Assembly: GCA_025617745.1 (NCBI GenBank)
Contig: CM046858.1
Location: 44,031,750-44,095,749 of the forward strand
Direction: 5' to 3'
DNA length: 64,000 nucleotides
Source of the DNA: Heliocidaris erythrogramma
Taxonomy: Eukaryota > Echinodermata > Echinoidea > Camarodonta > Echinometridae
The notes under the pieces are model-generated. The model was not told where the DNA came from. It saw only the letters and a list, made by a program, of their open reading frames with translations, and searched no databases. Position 1 is the first letter of the stretch, and each line of letters starts with the position of its first letter. Made by a program: the position numbers and the translations under genes. Positions 52,056 through 63,689 of the stretch are shown here, in pieces.

Positions 52056-54902
52056 TGGTATTAATATTGATCGTCTGTCAATTTTCAATACATATTCTGA
52101 CCAGATGTTTACAAAGCTTTAATTACGCCTACACATAACACAGCTCTAAAATATACAACAGTGCGTGAAAAACAGAATGCTTTTTTATATGTAGTACAGT
52201 ATGATTGATATATGTACATGTATGCTGATATCTGTAGTACATTGTACATGTACATGTAAATTATTTATATCGTCCATACAAATACAAGCTAAACAGCTCT
52301 TAATACAGGCGATGGTTTGATATACATGTACAAATACACACCCTTTTTAGAAGCAAGAAATACGTATAGCAAAGCGAATATCAGATGTTGTCAATTTTTC
52401 TAATTAATACAAACTTGCAGAATCATTACAACTTGTCATTCTGTTATAAAAGATCAATACTTCTCGTATGAAGTACAGGCAAGCAATCTGTACTTACACT
52501 GTACAGTACAGAAAACTAACATCGATTTAAAATGTATTATTTGAGACGGTATTTTTCTTGATCATCGAAAAGTAAAAATCATTATCTAATACAAGTATTC
52601 TGTTGGCCTACACCGAGTGCTTGGATTCGAAGATACAAATTAATAACCCATAGCAGACTTTCAGAGTTTTCTTATGGTCTTTATCACTCAGCTTTCACTC
52701 CTCAAATTGGCAATAATTATTCTATTTCCACTCCTACATGTATACATTTACATGTAAGTGAAAAAAAAATGTATGCTAAATGAACAAATGTAAATGAAAA
52801 TTGCAAAATTTAATGGGAAAATTGTCAATTTGTACACAAAAATAGTGATTATATATCACTATGCCCTGCCAATTTAGAGACTTTAATGTTTTATAGTATT
52901 AACAATTAAATCACTCTTATGTGAAGGCACAATGTACTGCATTACAAATACTGTAAAAGTGGTTTTTTTCGCGTACAGATACTTTCGCGGTTTCCATCGG
53001 TGCCGACTTTTTCGCGTGTGTTTAAATTCGCGGTCGGCAAAATCTGTGAATTCACAGTCAGCAAAAACTGTTTTTTAGCGCATGAATGAATTCTTTTGTT
53101 TTACTAGTAACATCACCAACATACTCCAGTACAATGACCACACAGGAGTTGACCTACATTGCACGGTATCGCTGTGTACCGCTGTGCGTGGCTGTGTGTG
53201 GCATGTGGCAATGCGCGGAATCTTCGTGTGTGTGCAATAGCGTTGTATGTGTACAGCGTGTAAGAAGCCGTAAGCTTTGCAAGCGGCGAGTTCAAAACAT
53301 TTCCTATCGTGGTTAATTTCGCGCGACTTTTCAAAACATTTTCGCGTGATGTTAAATTCGCGGTTCAATCTCAACACGCGAAAAGCGCGAAAATAAAACC
53401 ACCACGAAAGAAACCACTTTTACAGTAGACTTTTTTGGGGGTGATTTTTGCTCTATCTGCTCATGTATATTAAATGTGTACAAGCCTAGCATCCTGGAAC
53501 AAAAAGATGATGCAAAAACATTGCTACTGTAAAATGGAGACATTGTAGTGATGACAAGTTTCTGGGCTACAATGTACATTGTACAAGTACAGCCAAACCC
53601 GCTTTAGCGACCACCTGTATAGAAAGACCACAATTTTGGTTTCCCTTGAAAAATGTTTCTCTTTCAAACGTGTATTAAAGGAACCTGTACATAAAGACCA
53701 CCTGCTCATAAAGACCGCTTTTCTTGTCTCCCTGGAGTGGTCTTTATAGACAGGTTTCATACACATGTAGGGTGACGGGTCTGTACAATGTACCTCGCTA
53801 TCTGTAATGTTTAATAATCAGTGAATGATTATGACATGTTTCAAAGGTTAAGGATATTGACATAGAAGTCTGAATAAATAAACTAATACTGGTGTAATAC
53901 CTGTCTGTTCATCTCATATTATGATTATCTACTTCTCTTTGGGAGTTTTATGCAAACATTGAGGCAATGTACCAGCAGTGATTTATTGTACATGTACTTT
54001 GCATAGACAGAAAGGTATTCACAAATATACTATTGATGAGACCATAATTTGTTATTATATGACAAGCAATGCACATCTTTTACAATTTATGTAGCAAACA
54101 AAATGCCTTATGAAGTGTTGAATCCAATCAAAGTCCAAAAGAGGTGCTTACCTCACTTTATGCATTTAAAATTGCTTTAATCAATAAATTTTCTGCATGT
54201 GAATGTTATTAAATACATGGACATGTAGCCTACATTATGATTCCTACTTTAAAGCACATATCTCAACATTTTAAATTTGCTGTGATAAGAGAGATAGATT
54301 TTTACCCAAATTTATATCCTATTCTAGTTCTTGATCTAAAAAAATGTGGAAACAAGAAGTATGAAAAATAATGAAAGTTGATGAAACAAACATACATGTA
54401 AAAGCAACTACATGTATTCTACCCAATGAAATCACAAACAAAAATCACATAGATTGGACATTTTTAAAGATTAAAAAATGGTGTAAAATATATCTTTAAT
54501 TGAAATGTATGGATCAGACTACAGATGCTAGAAAAGAAAAAAAAATCACCATACATACATGAATAAATACATGTACATGCAGGCTTTCCAAATTCACACA
54601 CAATGAAAAGCAAGTCTTTAAAAGTTACCTGCAAAAAATTGCTCGTAATCACTTCCTTCATTGTCTGTCACTGTGGTAGCCGTCAATGGAAGTGAAATAA
54701 CTGATTCGTTGTCAAGTTCAACCTCGCCATCATCATCTAAACAGTACAAATCCTCCAAATTCTGGAGTGATCGGCTGAGATACTTCTGAAAGAAGCCCTT
54801 AGCTACGTCGCGATCAACGTCTCTACGATGGTCATCCTCGAGGAAGACGTCGGAATCGTCCCGATGCTTTCTCCGAGCGATTTTTCTCTTTATTGCACTC
54901 AT
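41567..54902 (-). CDS. CEP85: CEP85/CEP85L centrosomal coiled-coil protein, 12 exons
   Basis: Complete gene for the CEP85 family. Human CEP85 is a centrosomal protein that restrains NEK2 and binds STIL in centriole duplication. Exons, minus strand: 54629-54902, 51102-51206, 49960-50671, 49115-49232, 48777-48871, 48439-48496, 47906-48058, 46999-47153, 46086-46236, 44168-44338, 42908-43127, 41567-41739. All phases agree: 2385 nt, 794 residues (human about 762). Residues 1-350 are Ser/Pro/Asp-rich and probably disordered; about 350-720 are heptad-rich coiled coil. Family landmarks: KENMLHERNIVIER, EKYMHDLPTADEY, QEPNVSLLLGF and the extreme C-terminus KYAEDVGASCITQ. It is probably the single pre-duplication ortholog of CEP85 and CEP85L. 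Intron 7 is a U12-type AT-AC intron; the others are GT-AG. An in-frame TAA at 54906-54908 precedes the ATG. Confidence 0.93.
42110..42345 (+). repeat. tRNA-derived SINE
   Basis: TTAATTCACTTGACTTTCAA, B-box GAGGGTTTGAACCCC, CACTCTCCACCCAGGTG and AAATGGGTTCCT match the SINE at 26768. CEP85 intron 11. Confidence 0.75.
42393..42880. repeat. Outer foldback (CCCCAGTCACAC termini)
   Basis: CCCCAGTCACACCAA at the left pairs with GTGTGACTGGGG at the right. The element at 42503-42853 is nested inside, next to the right end. Confidence 0.65.
42503..42853. repeat. Nested element with TACTGTAA termini and TTCGCG-rich arms
   Basis: TACTGTAATTGCAGAAATAT, then TTCGCG and AATTTTCGCG, mirrored by CGCGAAAATAACAGCATTTA and CAGTA. 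Related to the larger element at 52949-53427. Confidence 0.8.
42908..43127 (-). CDS. CEP85: CEP85 exon 11
   Basis: Acceptor GACTCTCACAG? boundary at CAG|CTTTCC, donor TTCAGAC|GTAAGT. Codes for LSSQSQELYGHNLSLQESV, later FTGQLVKELSLCVQELQRLV and QEPNVSLLLGF, strongly conserved with vertebrate CEP85. Confidence 0.93.
43565..43970. repeat. Dispersed ~415-bp repeat, copy 2
   Basis: Matches 37545-37960 throughout with about 10-15 percent divergence by eye. Lies in CEP85 intron 10. Confidence 0.8.
44168..44338 (-). CDS. CEP85: CEP85 exon 10
   Basis: Acceptor GATTACAG|GTG, donor AAGGAG|GTGAGG; 57 codons, phase 0 to 0, coiled coil: VIDSKHRHLQKVQIEHQRAL onward to DITRSMKE. Confidence 0.92.
44403..44480. 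repeat. Exact 39-bp tandem duplication
   Basis: The unit starting AGACAACAATGATCTAGATT and ending ACAGATTCATATAC occurs twice without a mismatch, immediately before MITE family A copy 3. Confidence 0.9.
44480..44670. repeat. MITE family A, copy 3 (full length)
   Basis: Termini CAGTGAAACCCG and CGGGTTTCACTG, with tandem TCTTTATGTACAGG / GGTGGTC blocks. The best-preserved copy. Confidence 0.88.
44672..44793. repeat. ~120-bp copy of the 25600-25978 MITE arm
   Basis: TTAAAGAGAAGGATGAGTTT, TTATGTCAGTTTGGAAGAAG, ATATAGAAATGTCCC and AAAAGGATTGCTCTTTAA correspond to the reverse complement of 25855-25978. Confidence 0.75.
45496..45973. repeat. ~475-bp element with TTAACCCTAAAAAGACT termini
   Basis: TTAACCCTAAAAAGACTAGG at the left is mirrored by CCCAGTCTTTTTAGGGTTAA at the right, with G and C homopolymers inside each end. 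A related left end (TTAACCCTAAAAGGCCGGGG) is at 44787. CEP85 intron 9. Confidence 0.8.
46086..46236 (-). CDS. CEP85: CEP85 exon 9
   Basis: Acceptor TTTTGCAG|GATG, donor AAGAAG|GTAAGT; codes for MKKEMSKLQKALGSKETGD and onward to SVEHLKK. Confidence 0.92.
46378..46516. repeat. MITE family B, copy 6 (CEP85 intron 8)
   Basis: GGGGGCCGTTTCATCAGGTG and GACAAGTTTTATGAAACAGG arms around ACCAATCAGATGCAAGGATG. Confidence 0.85.
46649..46787. repeat. MITE family B, copy 7 (CEP85 intron 8)
   Basis: AGGACCCTGTTTCATAAAAC and CACTTGATGAAACGCCCCC with core CTTGCATCCGATTGGCTGAG; opposite orientation to copy 6. Confidence 0.85.
46999..47153 (-). CDS. CEP85: CEP85 exon 8
   Basis: Begins ATC CGG GAT directly after TTTTGAACAC, i.e. 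an AC acceptor. Codes for IRDLRQQEGLLRERIVSLEA and onward to LEAEIE; donor GAAAG|GTATTA. With this boundary, exon 7-8 aligns with vertebrate CEP85 from the LPT motif through the ...L-E-x-x-L stretch with no gap. Confidence 0.87.
47154..47905 (-). other. CEP85: U12-type (AT-AC) intron 7 of CEP85
   Basis: 5' splice site ATATCCTTT (47905 downward) matches the minor-spliceosome consensus exactly. TTCCTTGAC at 47170-47178 is one base from the U12 branch-site consensus TTCCTTAAC. The intron ends AC at 47154-47155, 17 bases after the branch A. No AG acceptor in the usable range restores the frame. Confidence 0.85.
47906..48058 (-). CDS. CEP85: CEP85 exon 7
   Basis: Acceptor GTTTTCCAG|TTG. Codes for LKLKEAELQEVKGQLLHSKK onward to YMHDLPTADEYKESCDT. 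Its 3' boundary is not GT: codon ACG is followed by ATATCCTTT, the U12-type donor. A GT eight bases earlier would give a phase that does not fit exon 8. Confidence 0.88.
48439..48496 (-). CDS. CEP85: CEP85 exon 6
   Basis: Acceptor TTCCTTAG|GGAAG, donor ACAAAG|GTATGT; codes for EVEESQLTNEMTINELKTK. Confidence 0.9.
48777..48871 (-). CDS. CEP85: CEP85 exon 5
   Basis: Acceptor TATACCCAG|GAG, donor TTAGG|GTAGGT; codes for EYQYEIASLRAQLAEVSTAK and onward to EQLSRKL. Confidence 0.9.
49115..49232 (-). CDS. CEP85: CEP85 exon 4
   Basis: Acceptor TTTTCAG|GCAAAAG, donor ATGCAG|GTGAGA; codes for QKLEIAHLRKQNDEQEN and onward to GDMLFLKMQ. Coiled coil. Confidence 0.92.
49810..49846. repeat. (GAATT)n microsatellite
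   Basis: Five to six tandem TTGAA units in CEP85 intron 3. Confidence 0.9.
49960..50671 (-). CDS. CEP85: CEP85 exon 3 (large disordered exon)
   Basis: Acceptor TATAAAG|GGAGCC, donor GAAAG|GTGAGC. 237 residues rich in Ser, Pro, Asp and Gln, with a QQQMQHLQLNP stretch like the LIRLQMEQMQLQ segment of vertebrate CEP85, ending in LIRAKENMLHERNIVIER at the start of the coiled coil. Confidence 0.92.
51102..51206 (-). CDS. CEP85: CEP85 exon 2
   Basis: Acceptor CCCTACAG|AACC, donor GACATG|GTAGGT; codes for PTRQPKVAQVLPNNNQLDKP and onward. Low-complexity, phase 1 to 1. Confidence 0.75.
51240..51380. repeat. GA-rich microsatellite
   Basis: (GA)n/(AGAGAA)n tract just upstream of CEP85 exon 2 on the coding strand it is CT-rich; it may act as an extended pyrimidine tract. 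Confidence 0.85.
52012..52051. repeat. (TC)n microsatellite
   Basis: About twenty uninterrupted TC units in CEP85 intron 1. Confidence 0.95.
52949..53427. repeat. 479-bp foldback with TACTGTAAAAGTGG termini
   Basis: TACTGTAAAAGTGGTTTTTT and AAGAAACCACTTTTACAGTA pair perfectly over 14 bp and then with mismatches, with many TTCGCG/CGCGAA blocks inside. Its GC-rich middle (53160-53290) gives spurious ORFs on both strands. Confidence 0.85.
53590..53763. repeat. MITE family A, copy 4
   Basis: CAGCCAAACCCGCTTTAGCG, ACCACCTGTATAGAAAGACC, ACCTGTACATAAAGACC and GACAGGTTTCAT; reverse orientation. Confidence 0.85.
54629..54902 (-). CDS. CEP85: CEP85 exon 1
   Basis: Starts MSAIKRKIARRKHRDDSDVF after an in-frame stop six bases upstream; donor TTTGCAG|GTAACT, phase 1. 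A very acidic second half (CLDDDGEVELDNE). It is not obviously conserved with vertebrates, so its place in this gene rests on phase and strand. Confidence 0.8.
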
Positions 54903-57900
54903 GATTTATTGTAGTCCCATTCATACAAAAATATGGTAATTCCTTTGTTCACAATGCTGAATCCACTAGATGTTGACTATGAATACCAAAAGTCGAAAAT
55001 TATCCAGATGCTGTTGTCAATTCATGTAGCACAAAGTTTTCCTTACGATGAATGCATCAAATTCCTATAATTTGTCAAATGAATATGAATCAATTCTGTC
55101 CTTTTTCAAAATGGCATCTAATATGGCGCAGTCAAACTAATGATTAAATCATTTTGGTTAATAAAACCATTAATGATGACTATCAGGAAACACTTCTATC
55201 TGCAGGGCAAGACTAAAACAATTCTCCAATGAGAAACAAACTTTTGACACAAGCTTTCAAGTTTATCGGATTCCGAACAGGCAACACTTTCGTTTCAGTA
55301 GCAGAAAGAGAATGATAACAAAATCAGTTCCTGAAAATACTATTAGCCCTAGCTGCATCACAAAGTTTAAGAGAAAAGGGCAATATATTCTGCATTCTTT
55401 ATACCACTTTTAATAGAATGTATACATGGGAAAGTGATATCAAAGTACCAACTATATGCCTTAATAACAGGAACACAACACTTGATCACTTGATATGAAA
55501 AGGGATGCCAAATCATGGTATATATTCCTGTTACCAAAGCAACCAGATGATGTCAAGCTCAAAGCACATTCAACCATTTCCCTAGAAAAAAGCGGAGAGG
55601 ATAATTACCATACCACAGAGGCTCACACAACATTGTACACATAGCAACTGCATATATTTCATTCCATGCATGTTGACATTACCGGTACTCTGAATGATAG
55701 ATCTGAAAATTATCAGATGACGGATATAATGGTGGAAAAGCTCTACAAAATGTGGCGTCATTTTTCACCTGACTGAGCATCTAAAATGGGGAAATGTAAT
55801 TCATCATTCAAAACAAATAGAATACATTGGTAATAGCCTTTAACATGCATACAGTGTGAGTCAATAAACAAGAAACCGAGATTCAACCCTAAATAATAAA
55901 TATTGTTGCAAGAAATACATGTTGATTTGATCTAATACTCACATTAAAGCCTATCATGTTTTCTTTAATTTGACACCTTGATGAATAAAATCCGACCATG
56001 GACAGCTGAACAGTAACATTTTTCCTGATTCATGTCAAATTTGCCTCTGCCCAATTTTAGAATGAAATGGATGGTCAACCCAAGGCTGGTTGAATGTCTC
56101 CATGCCAGCTGAATGCACTCACAAATAATGAAAGTAACTCCTGAAGACGATTCAGCTCAAACATGGACACAAGATTTTGGCATGTTTTTTTTTTTAATCG
56201 ACCAGTGCTCAGTCATTCATGATCGGATTTTGATGAACAGCCTATCACATAAAAAGAAGAAATCAGCTATCATACAATTAGAATACATTTCAGTGATTTT
56301 AATTAGTTTTGAAGAGATAATGGGGCTGGAATATGGGTTTCCTTTTTATTGACGCACACTATATACCAACTAGCAAATGGAAAGGTTGCAGATAATAAAT
56401 TTGGCCATGAACATTCCAGACACTTTCCACTAATCTGTCAAGGGAGCGATTGAAGTTTAAAATGAAACCAGTCAAGCGGGAAATGAAAATCTGAAATGCT
56501 GTCTTGATACACCACATTAGCACACTTTCTAATCCAGAAATATAATCTCTCCAAGGATTACATACATGTGTGTACATTTATATATTCCAAGCTTTGCATC
56601 AATGGCATACAAGCTGCAATATTAAAACAGGAAGCAGAAATGCTGCAGTTTACTAAAATAATCACAATTCCTCAAAGATATCCATCTTCAAATACAGAGT
56701 TGCACCAAGCAACACGGCTTCCCTTGGCCCTGAAAGTTTTAATTTGTCACAACTGGTCCAAAACTGTGTCTTCCATATCGAAAATACCCCATAGCCAAAT
56801 GATCTCTGAAGAATGACAGCTCAAGTGATATTCCACGCACATTTCTGCTGCATCCCTTAATAGCTCGGGGTAGCATTCATCTACACTGCTAAATTTCCTG
56901 CACAGACCATCCTCTTTATAAAACATGTAACAACTATGAATACATGTATATCCGCAAGTATACATACATGTATGTTTACAAATGCAGTAAAATAATTAAC
57001 ATCCAATCAACCCAAAGCCTGTGTCCAAGGTGTATTTTAATCAAGCTCCTGTGATCAACAAGGGAACAGAGACTGGATGAAGGCTGTCCATGGCTAGCCA
57101 GTCTGTGAGACAACTAATTAAAAATAACTCCACCAATCAATACCTCTCCATACACAATGCACAGTTCTGTACTCCAGTGCAAACCCACAGATACAATGGG
57201 ATATCATGAGCAGGTGAAAATTGAAAGAAAAAGAAGCCCATATCACAGCACAGTGCAGTGCCATTCCAGTGCCAAATAAGGAACACACAAAAATCAGCTC
57301 TTTCATAAATAATTCACAATGATAAATTGTTGTGTTCTAACTCAACTGCATTCGTAAAATAATGTACACCAAAAGGTACCAATCATCTTCAGTGCTATAT
57401 AATCACAGAAATGCAGTTCTTCTCCAGAAATTCAGAGCAGGCCATACAGCGGAAAAAGTTTTAGCCTTCTTCAGAATGATCAGTCTGAATAAACATTGTG
57501 ATTTATTCACCATGTGCACAAATGCCAATAACCTGTGTTGATAATGCCAGAAGCATTCATTTCATCATCAACACATCTGCAAAGACCTTCCTGGCGGTCT
57601 ATCTAACGGAAAGTGTTTGCATAAACAGGTATAGAATGATGACCTTCAAAATAAGATTCAAACCCATCTATTAAAGAAACTCATAAAACCAAGGGCATAA
57701 CATTTTTCAATAGATATCAGTTTACATGTACCTGTGAAAAGCTAGTCAAGTCATTGATTTAAAACCATTGAGCCCATGAAAACTTCCACCATGCATCACT
57801 TGCTTAATAATCTCAGAAGAGACAGTATTCCTCTCAAAGACACTCTACTCAATTTTCTTAACCCGTTCTGCGCAATGTACAATGTACATGTATGGCAAAT

Positions 57901-60900
57901 CTTGCTGAAAAAGGGAGAGCATTGATCATTTTTAGAGTCTTGGACCAAAATATTGTTTCTTGAAACAGAAACACATAATTCCATATTGAAGTTTATACTC
58001 ATGGAACACATTTCATACCCAATTTAACAAAGAAACAAATCACTATAAGCAGAAATTACATCTTGAAAGTTCATTTATGGTAAGAGTCAAAACTTGATGG
58101 CACGTATTATGTAAGGGGTTCAGGATATTCTACTACTACATAACCCATTGGTTGGCTATGACCATGAAGCTTCATGGCATGGAAATGGCTGACCACACTG
58201 AACGACAGGAGTAAACATGATCCATACACTATCAAAGCACCTGTATGAAGTGCAATATTGATTAATTTTCAACAATAAGCTTTAATACAGTAGACTTTGT
58301 GGTTTTAAACAATAGAACCTGTAGTCAGAAGACACATGACATTCAATCCATCTTTTGATCTTATAGTTCTGTCTGAGGCTGTGCATACATGTGTATATCT
58401 ACATGTACATGTAGTAATCATTTAATCAGAGTACATACTTGTAGTTGTAATATATTCACTATTACAAATGTACACAATACAATTGTATTCAGACAGTGAT
58501 TATTAAAACTGACTTTAATAAATCTGGCTGCAAGAAAAGTACTGCACAAACTGTTGTACAATATACTTTTAATGATAGAACCGGTCTCCCCTTTTCCTAA
58601 AAAACCTGATGTCCTTTCAGTACACATCTTGACAATTTTATCCTTGCATTAATAACCCAGACTATTAAAATTAATTTCTTAGACCTAATGAATCTTTTTC
58701 TCCTCATAAACAAACTGTGAGGGGATTAAACCTACAAATTTCAAGTTGATGAAGCCAAGTACTTTGAAAGCAGATTTCCCATGCCAGCTACATGTAACTT
58801 TAATTAGGATCAAAATCAATGACCTGCAAAGAAGGGAGATAATCTCTCCTATCAATCATTATGTTGCAACCATGGGTGAAGACTCTGTGGGATTAATCTA
58901 TCAAATCTCTACCAGGTATCACTTATCCAGTAATCCCCTTTCCTCTGTCCATTCCTGTTCGTTCACATTCGCATTATCTTTGATCATATACAGTAATCTC
59001 CATACTGCTAGGCAGACAACTTTGCCTACAATAAAACATCTAATACATGAGTAATGATTGAAATTTACATGTACATGTACAGCACATGTGTATCTGAAAT
59101 CCAATGAAGATATCAACTCACTATATGAATGTACAGGAAGTTTTATACTGATCTAAAAGTTGACAAGATTTGCACTTCTTCCACGAGCAATGCCACATAT
59201 CATCTGGCCATACATGTCTACATGTACATCTCTCATAAACTGCATGTAAATTATCAAGAAACCTGAAAACACATTGCCAGGAAAGAATGTTATCTTCTTT
59301 GAATCTGATTAAATCTTCATCATTTTTCCATCAGCAATCAGCACACTTGAAATCTTGAGGAATATCCATCATTCCTCGTTTGAAATCCATATTCCTCATT
59401 CCGCCCGACGTTCAACTCCAAAATCAACTAAAATGCACCGAATGCGGAGAGGCAGATCATTTCCTTCCAATCAATTCATTCAAATACCTAGTTCACAAAC
59501 GGTTTTATTAATACAAAAATGATTCACTGAAGATGATGCAAGGATGTGCAATTGATACCTAGAGAAAAGCTACGAGAATAATAGTCCTGCAGTTTCAAGA
59601 GCTCCTCTGAAATACTATGACCACTGTATGAAAAATATTGCTTTGTAACGTGTGTATTAAACTCATCCAAACTGCACATGCGGAGCTTGCTCACGGTCAG
59701 AATTTCAGCAGCTGTTACTAATGGAAAGCCTGCAGGGAAAGCGGCATTTAATTGATTTTCAACCTCACTATTTTCATATGTAGCACATTTCTACCACTCT
59801 ATAGAATATATCAATGCATAGATTTGTCTTTGGATTCAACAGTAGATGATTTGTCTAGGCACTGCTGATATTATACCATATGGTTTTGGTTAGTTATCAT
59901 GCATAATTTATGTACATTGTATGCTCTATGACGAAGAGTAAAGAGGGAGTGCATGTACATGACAATATCAAATCAAAATCATATAGACTTACAAATCAAA
60001 TTTTACATTCAGAGAACATGTGTAAAGGGGGATACTCCATTATGTACTGTGTAAGATGGGATTAATGTAGAATGTCAGTACAAAAAACAAACTTCACTCT
60101 GCTGATCTCTTCAAACTATGTGTGGGTAACCCATGAGGGTTTTTTTTCATCTGGATGAGTCATACTATAAATGATGAAAACAGCCATGCCATCAATAAAA
60201 CAAGCTGCACTGTAGAAGCTATGCGTATCCCTAAACAATATTGGCCTTAATGACTCTAAAATTAATAGACTCCCTGAAAACAACACATGCACCATACTCT
60301 TGTTGCTAAGCAACAGAGTGATACAATTTATTCCATTATAAATTCCCTGCAGAGTCTAGAGATAATGGGATTTCAGTTTCATCAGGAATAAATTGGTCAG
60401 TAATGAGTTGATGATGCAGTGCAAAAGGGATAATGTACACTACATGTATGTACATGTAGTTGCATAAATATGGTTTTCACATATATACATGTAATACTAT
60501 TACATTAAATACTGCTGGATTATGTGAAAATCAAATACAGAACATGTACATGGCACAGCATTTGCTGTTAAGTCCATTAAGTCTAATTATGTTAATACAA
60601 GCAAAAATGTATATGTAGATTAAGTACTTAATTTGCTTTGTCAAAAGCATTTTCATCCATGAATTAATATTTTATACAAGGGATACACATATACCTCTTC
60701 TACAATTCCATTATAAGGATAAGGGTAAATTTGAGTCTCAAGTTTTCAAAAAAAATATGAAAAATATCAAATCACATCTAAAGCTTTCAAAGAAAGATCA
60801 AATATACTACATGTACATGTATACTTTAACATATATACATTCATCCAATCACAAATGAATCAAGAAAACTACCGATCACAGACTTAAATTTCCAGACATG

Positions 60901-63680
60901 TAATGTGCAAAACTGGTAAACTAAAATTTACAATATTTTAACATTTTAAATTCCATGGGTACATGTAGGCAAATGAAGGTTTGCTAACAGTCAGAACTTT
61001 TTTCCAAATGTGCCACATCACAGCTCTTAATTCCTCGTCAGCACAAGATAAAGTATAGCAGCAAGAAGAGACACAGTGACAATCCAACACAAAAACTGCC
61101 ATTCTCCAATATATTGCAGAAAACTATTTCAAGCCTCTTCAGGATTCAGTTAATATCAGGAAAGTGCAATCTCCGAAAGGAAGGAGTAAAAAAACACAAT
61201 TTCCTCCACATGACAAAGCATTCCCAACATATTTAGAGTGTAATGTAGTACATACATATATGTACATGTATTTTAAGCAAGTTGTCTTTTCTGAAGTGAA
61301 TCTTTCAACTGATATGAATAAAGTGAAGACTTGCAGGAAAATGGGTTAAAACCCACACTGGTCAATGAAAAAATATGACAAACTGGACACTTGTACCTTG
61401 TGTCATTCTTTATCTGGAGGGAGATCGCGGTCCATGGCATGCGCAAGTATGACTCACTGATACCGCTCTCTCATCCATGCACCAATGCATCACTCTTCAT
61501 GGAACTAATGAAAACTGATGAACATGTAGCACTGATACGTCAAAAGCATGTTCTAAATTCACTCAGGGAGAAAATAAACCAATAGCACTAATCAAAGATG
61601 GATTGAGAAAGGGTGAGGAAAATGACATCATTGGTCCCCTTTGGTTGGGATGGGAGACACCACCCCTATGTGTCATTGGTACAGAGACAGTGTCATCTTG
61701 GACAGGTGACTCAAGGTTTTATATATACTCCCACTCAACGCCACATCAGTAGAAGTGAGTTGGCATCAGAAATTTCTTTTATACAAAACCTTTAAAAATT
61801 TTGCACAAATTAGCACAAATTACAAAACCTTAAAAGTAATTGTTCTATAAAAAGAACAAGTAACAATATTAACAAAAATATCTCAAATGGATTTATGATA
61901 GTATGAATACTGTATGATAACTGTGCAATATTCAGTAGGTCTTTTACACTTTCCAAAGAGTCAAAATATAAATATACAGGTATGTATGGATCATATAGGT
62001 AAAGTGGAAGGGGTAGGAGAAAATGGAAAGGTTAGGAGAAGATGGAAAGGGGATATATATAGAAAAAATGAGTGAAATGAAAAGAGCGATAATATTACAG
62101 AGATAGTGGACAGAAAAGGGTTATAAACAGAACATGAACAGAATTGTACAATACAAGAGAGAGATACAGGTAGAAAGTGCACGAGAGAGTGAGAGAGAAA
62201 GAGCTACATGTATAGATGAAGTGAGAGGGAATTTAATATTGAGAAAGACAGCAAAATATGAATAAGACTACAAATCATACATGTCCAAGAACATATAGGA
62301 CCTACATGTATCTATAACCATATGTCTTCAAATATTAGTCCAGGGAAGAACAAAAAACAAACAGATAATGCCAAATTCTTGAGCACTGCAATGTTGGCAA
62401 TATGGTTTCTTGTTGCTTTGATAATCTTTCCTTGATGGCAGTGATGGTGAAAATTTGAAATGCACTCCTTCTCTTCTATTTTCTCGTAAATAATCATGAC
62501 CAAGGTAATGAAGAGAACAAACACTCATCACTTCAAATTGAAAATCTTCAATATGGTTATCCAAATAACTCATCAAACCTTATCCAAAGCAAATTCAATT
62601 GAATCCTTGCTGAAACAAAATAAAATTGTTAATGAAATATCCTCAGGCTACTGTTAAAATTTAATGCAAAATAGATACAAAGATTATTCCATCAGTCTGC
62701 TCCATTCCAAAACCTGCCATATCTATCCTGTATCAAGTATGTATCAAAAATGAAATCCAATTTCAAGTAATCCAATATGTTCCAGACTTCTGTGTCCATT
62801 TGAATTGCAAATAGACACCTAAAATCGGTTGCCTGCCACACTGAACCTTTCTACAATCCAATAATTAGCTTACAGGAAAATCCATCTCCAGCTTCAATAT
62901 TCCAGAGTATATCCGATCTCTATTCACAGATGGCAATGGTGGCCTTATGCCCGCAGACGCAGGCTCGAATAACGCCACTTGAAGCACCTGTAAAAAAAAG
63001 CGCACTAAACTATCTACAGTATTTGCATAACAGAGATAGCTAAGGGTGCCCAAGAGCAAAGAGAGGAGACACTGAAGAGGCAGTAAAGTGCCATCCATGC
63101 TTGGGATTTAAAAAGTATAGCAAACATTTAATAACCAAACTCTTGAAGAACACTCAACTCTTCTGGCCAATGATTATAACTGATCATCACACAAAAGAGC
63201 CATTGCATAACCCAGTTCTTATACCAGGTTTTGGGTACCAGGATCTTTGTTTGTGCATGTCAATAATGGTGGGCTTGTATCAGGGTTATTAATTGTGTTG
63301 AAAGAATCCATTAGTTGTGTCTACAATTATGCAAATGTGAAGCCTGGTAACCTCTCAAGCAATATCTTATCAAAAACTATATAGTTTTTTGATACATTAA
63401 AGTCAAATTTTACTTTATACTAAAAATGTCAGCTTAGGACGAATGTGTGATAAATACAACTACATGTACATGTAAAATTATGTAAAAAAACAAAAAGATG
63501 TAATTCATTTGCATAAATTGCAATGTATATAGATGTAGATGGGGTTGTTTGTTTTTTGGGGGGAGGAGAGGTGTACCATGTATGCAGGGAACATTTCCCT
63601 GGTGTACATGTATGCATCCTCCAAAGATTTACGTCGATCTTCACAGAGACCTGATCCCACCCAACCTTGTATGGAACGAT
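54903..63680. other. 8.8-kb region upstream of CEP85 without recognised genes
   Basis: AT-rich DNA with many TACATGTA palindromes. I found no domain-bearing frame. A GC-richer patch at 62920-62990 has acceptor-like borders on both strands (see findings), but no partner exon was found. The CEP85 promoter should lie just above 54902; no core motif stands out. Confidence 0.45.
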
Positions 63681-63689
63681 AGTTGTCCA

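Noticed and set aside
53075-53377. ORFs on both strands at 53075-53377
   Set aside because: They lie inside the TACTGTAAAAGTGG foldback and reflect its GC-richer arms.
61391-61795. Two plus-strand ORFs of about 60 codons with a protein-like look
   Set aside because: No recognisable family, no splice-bounded exon and no codon bias; left as chance frames.
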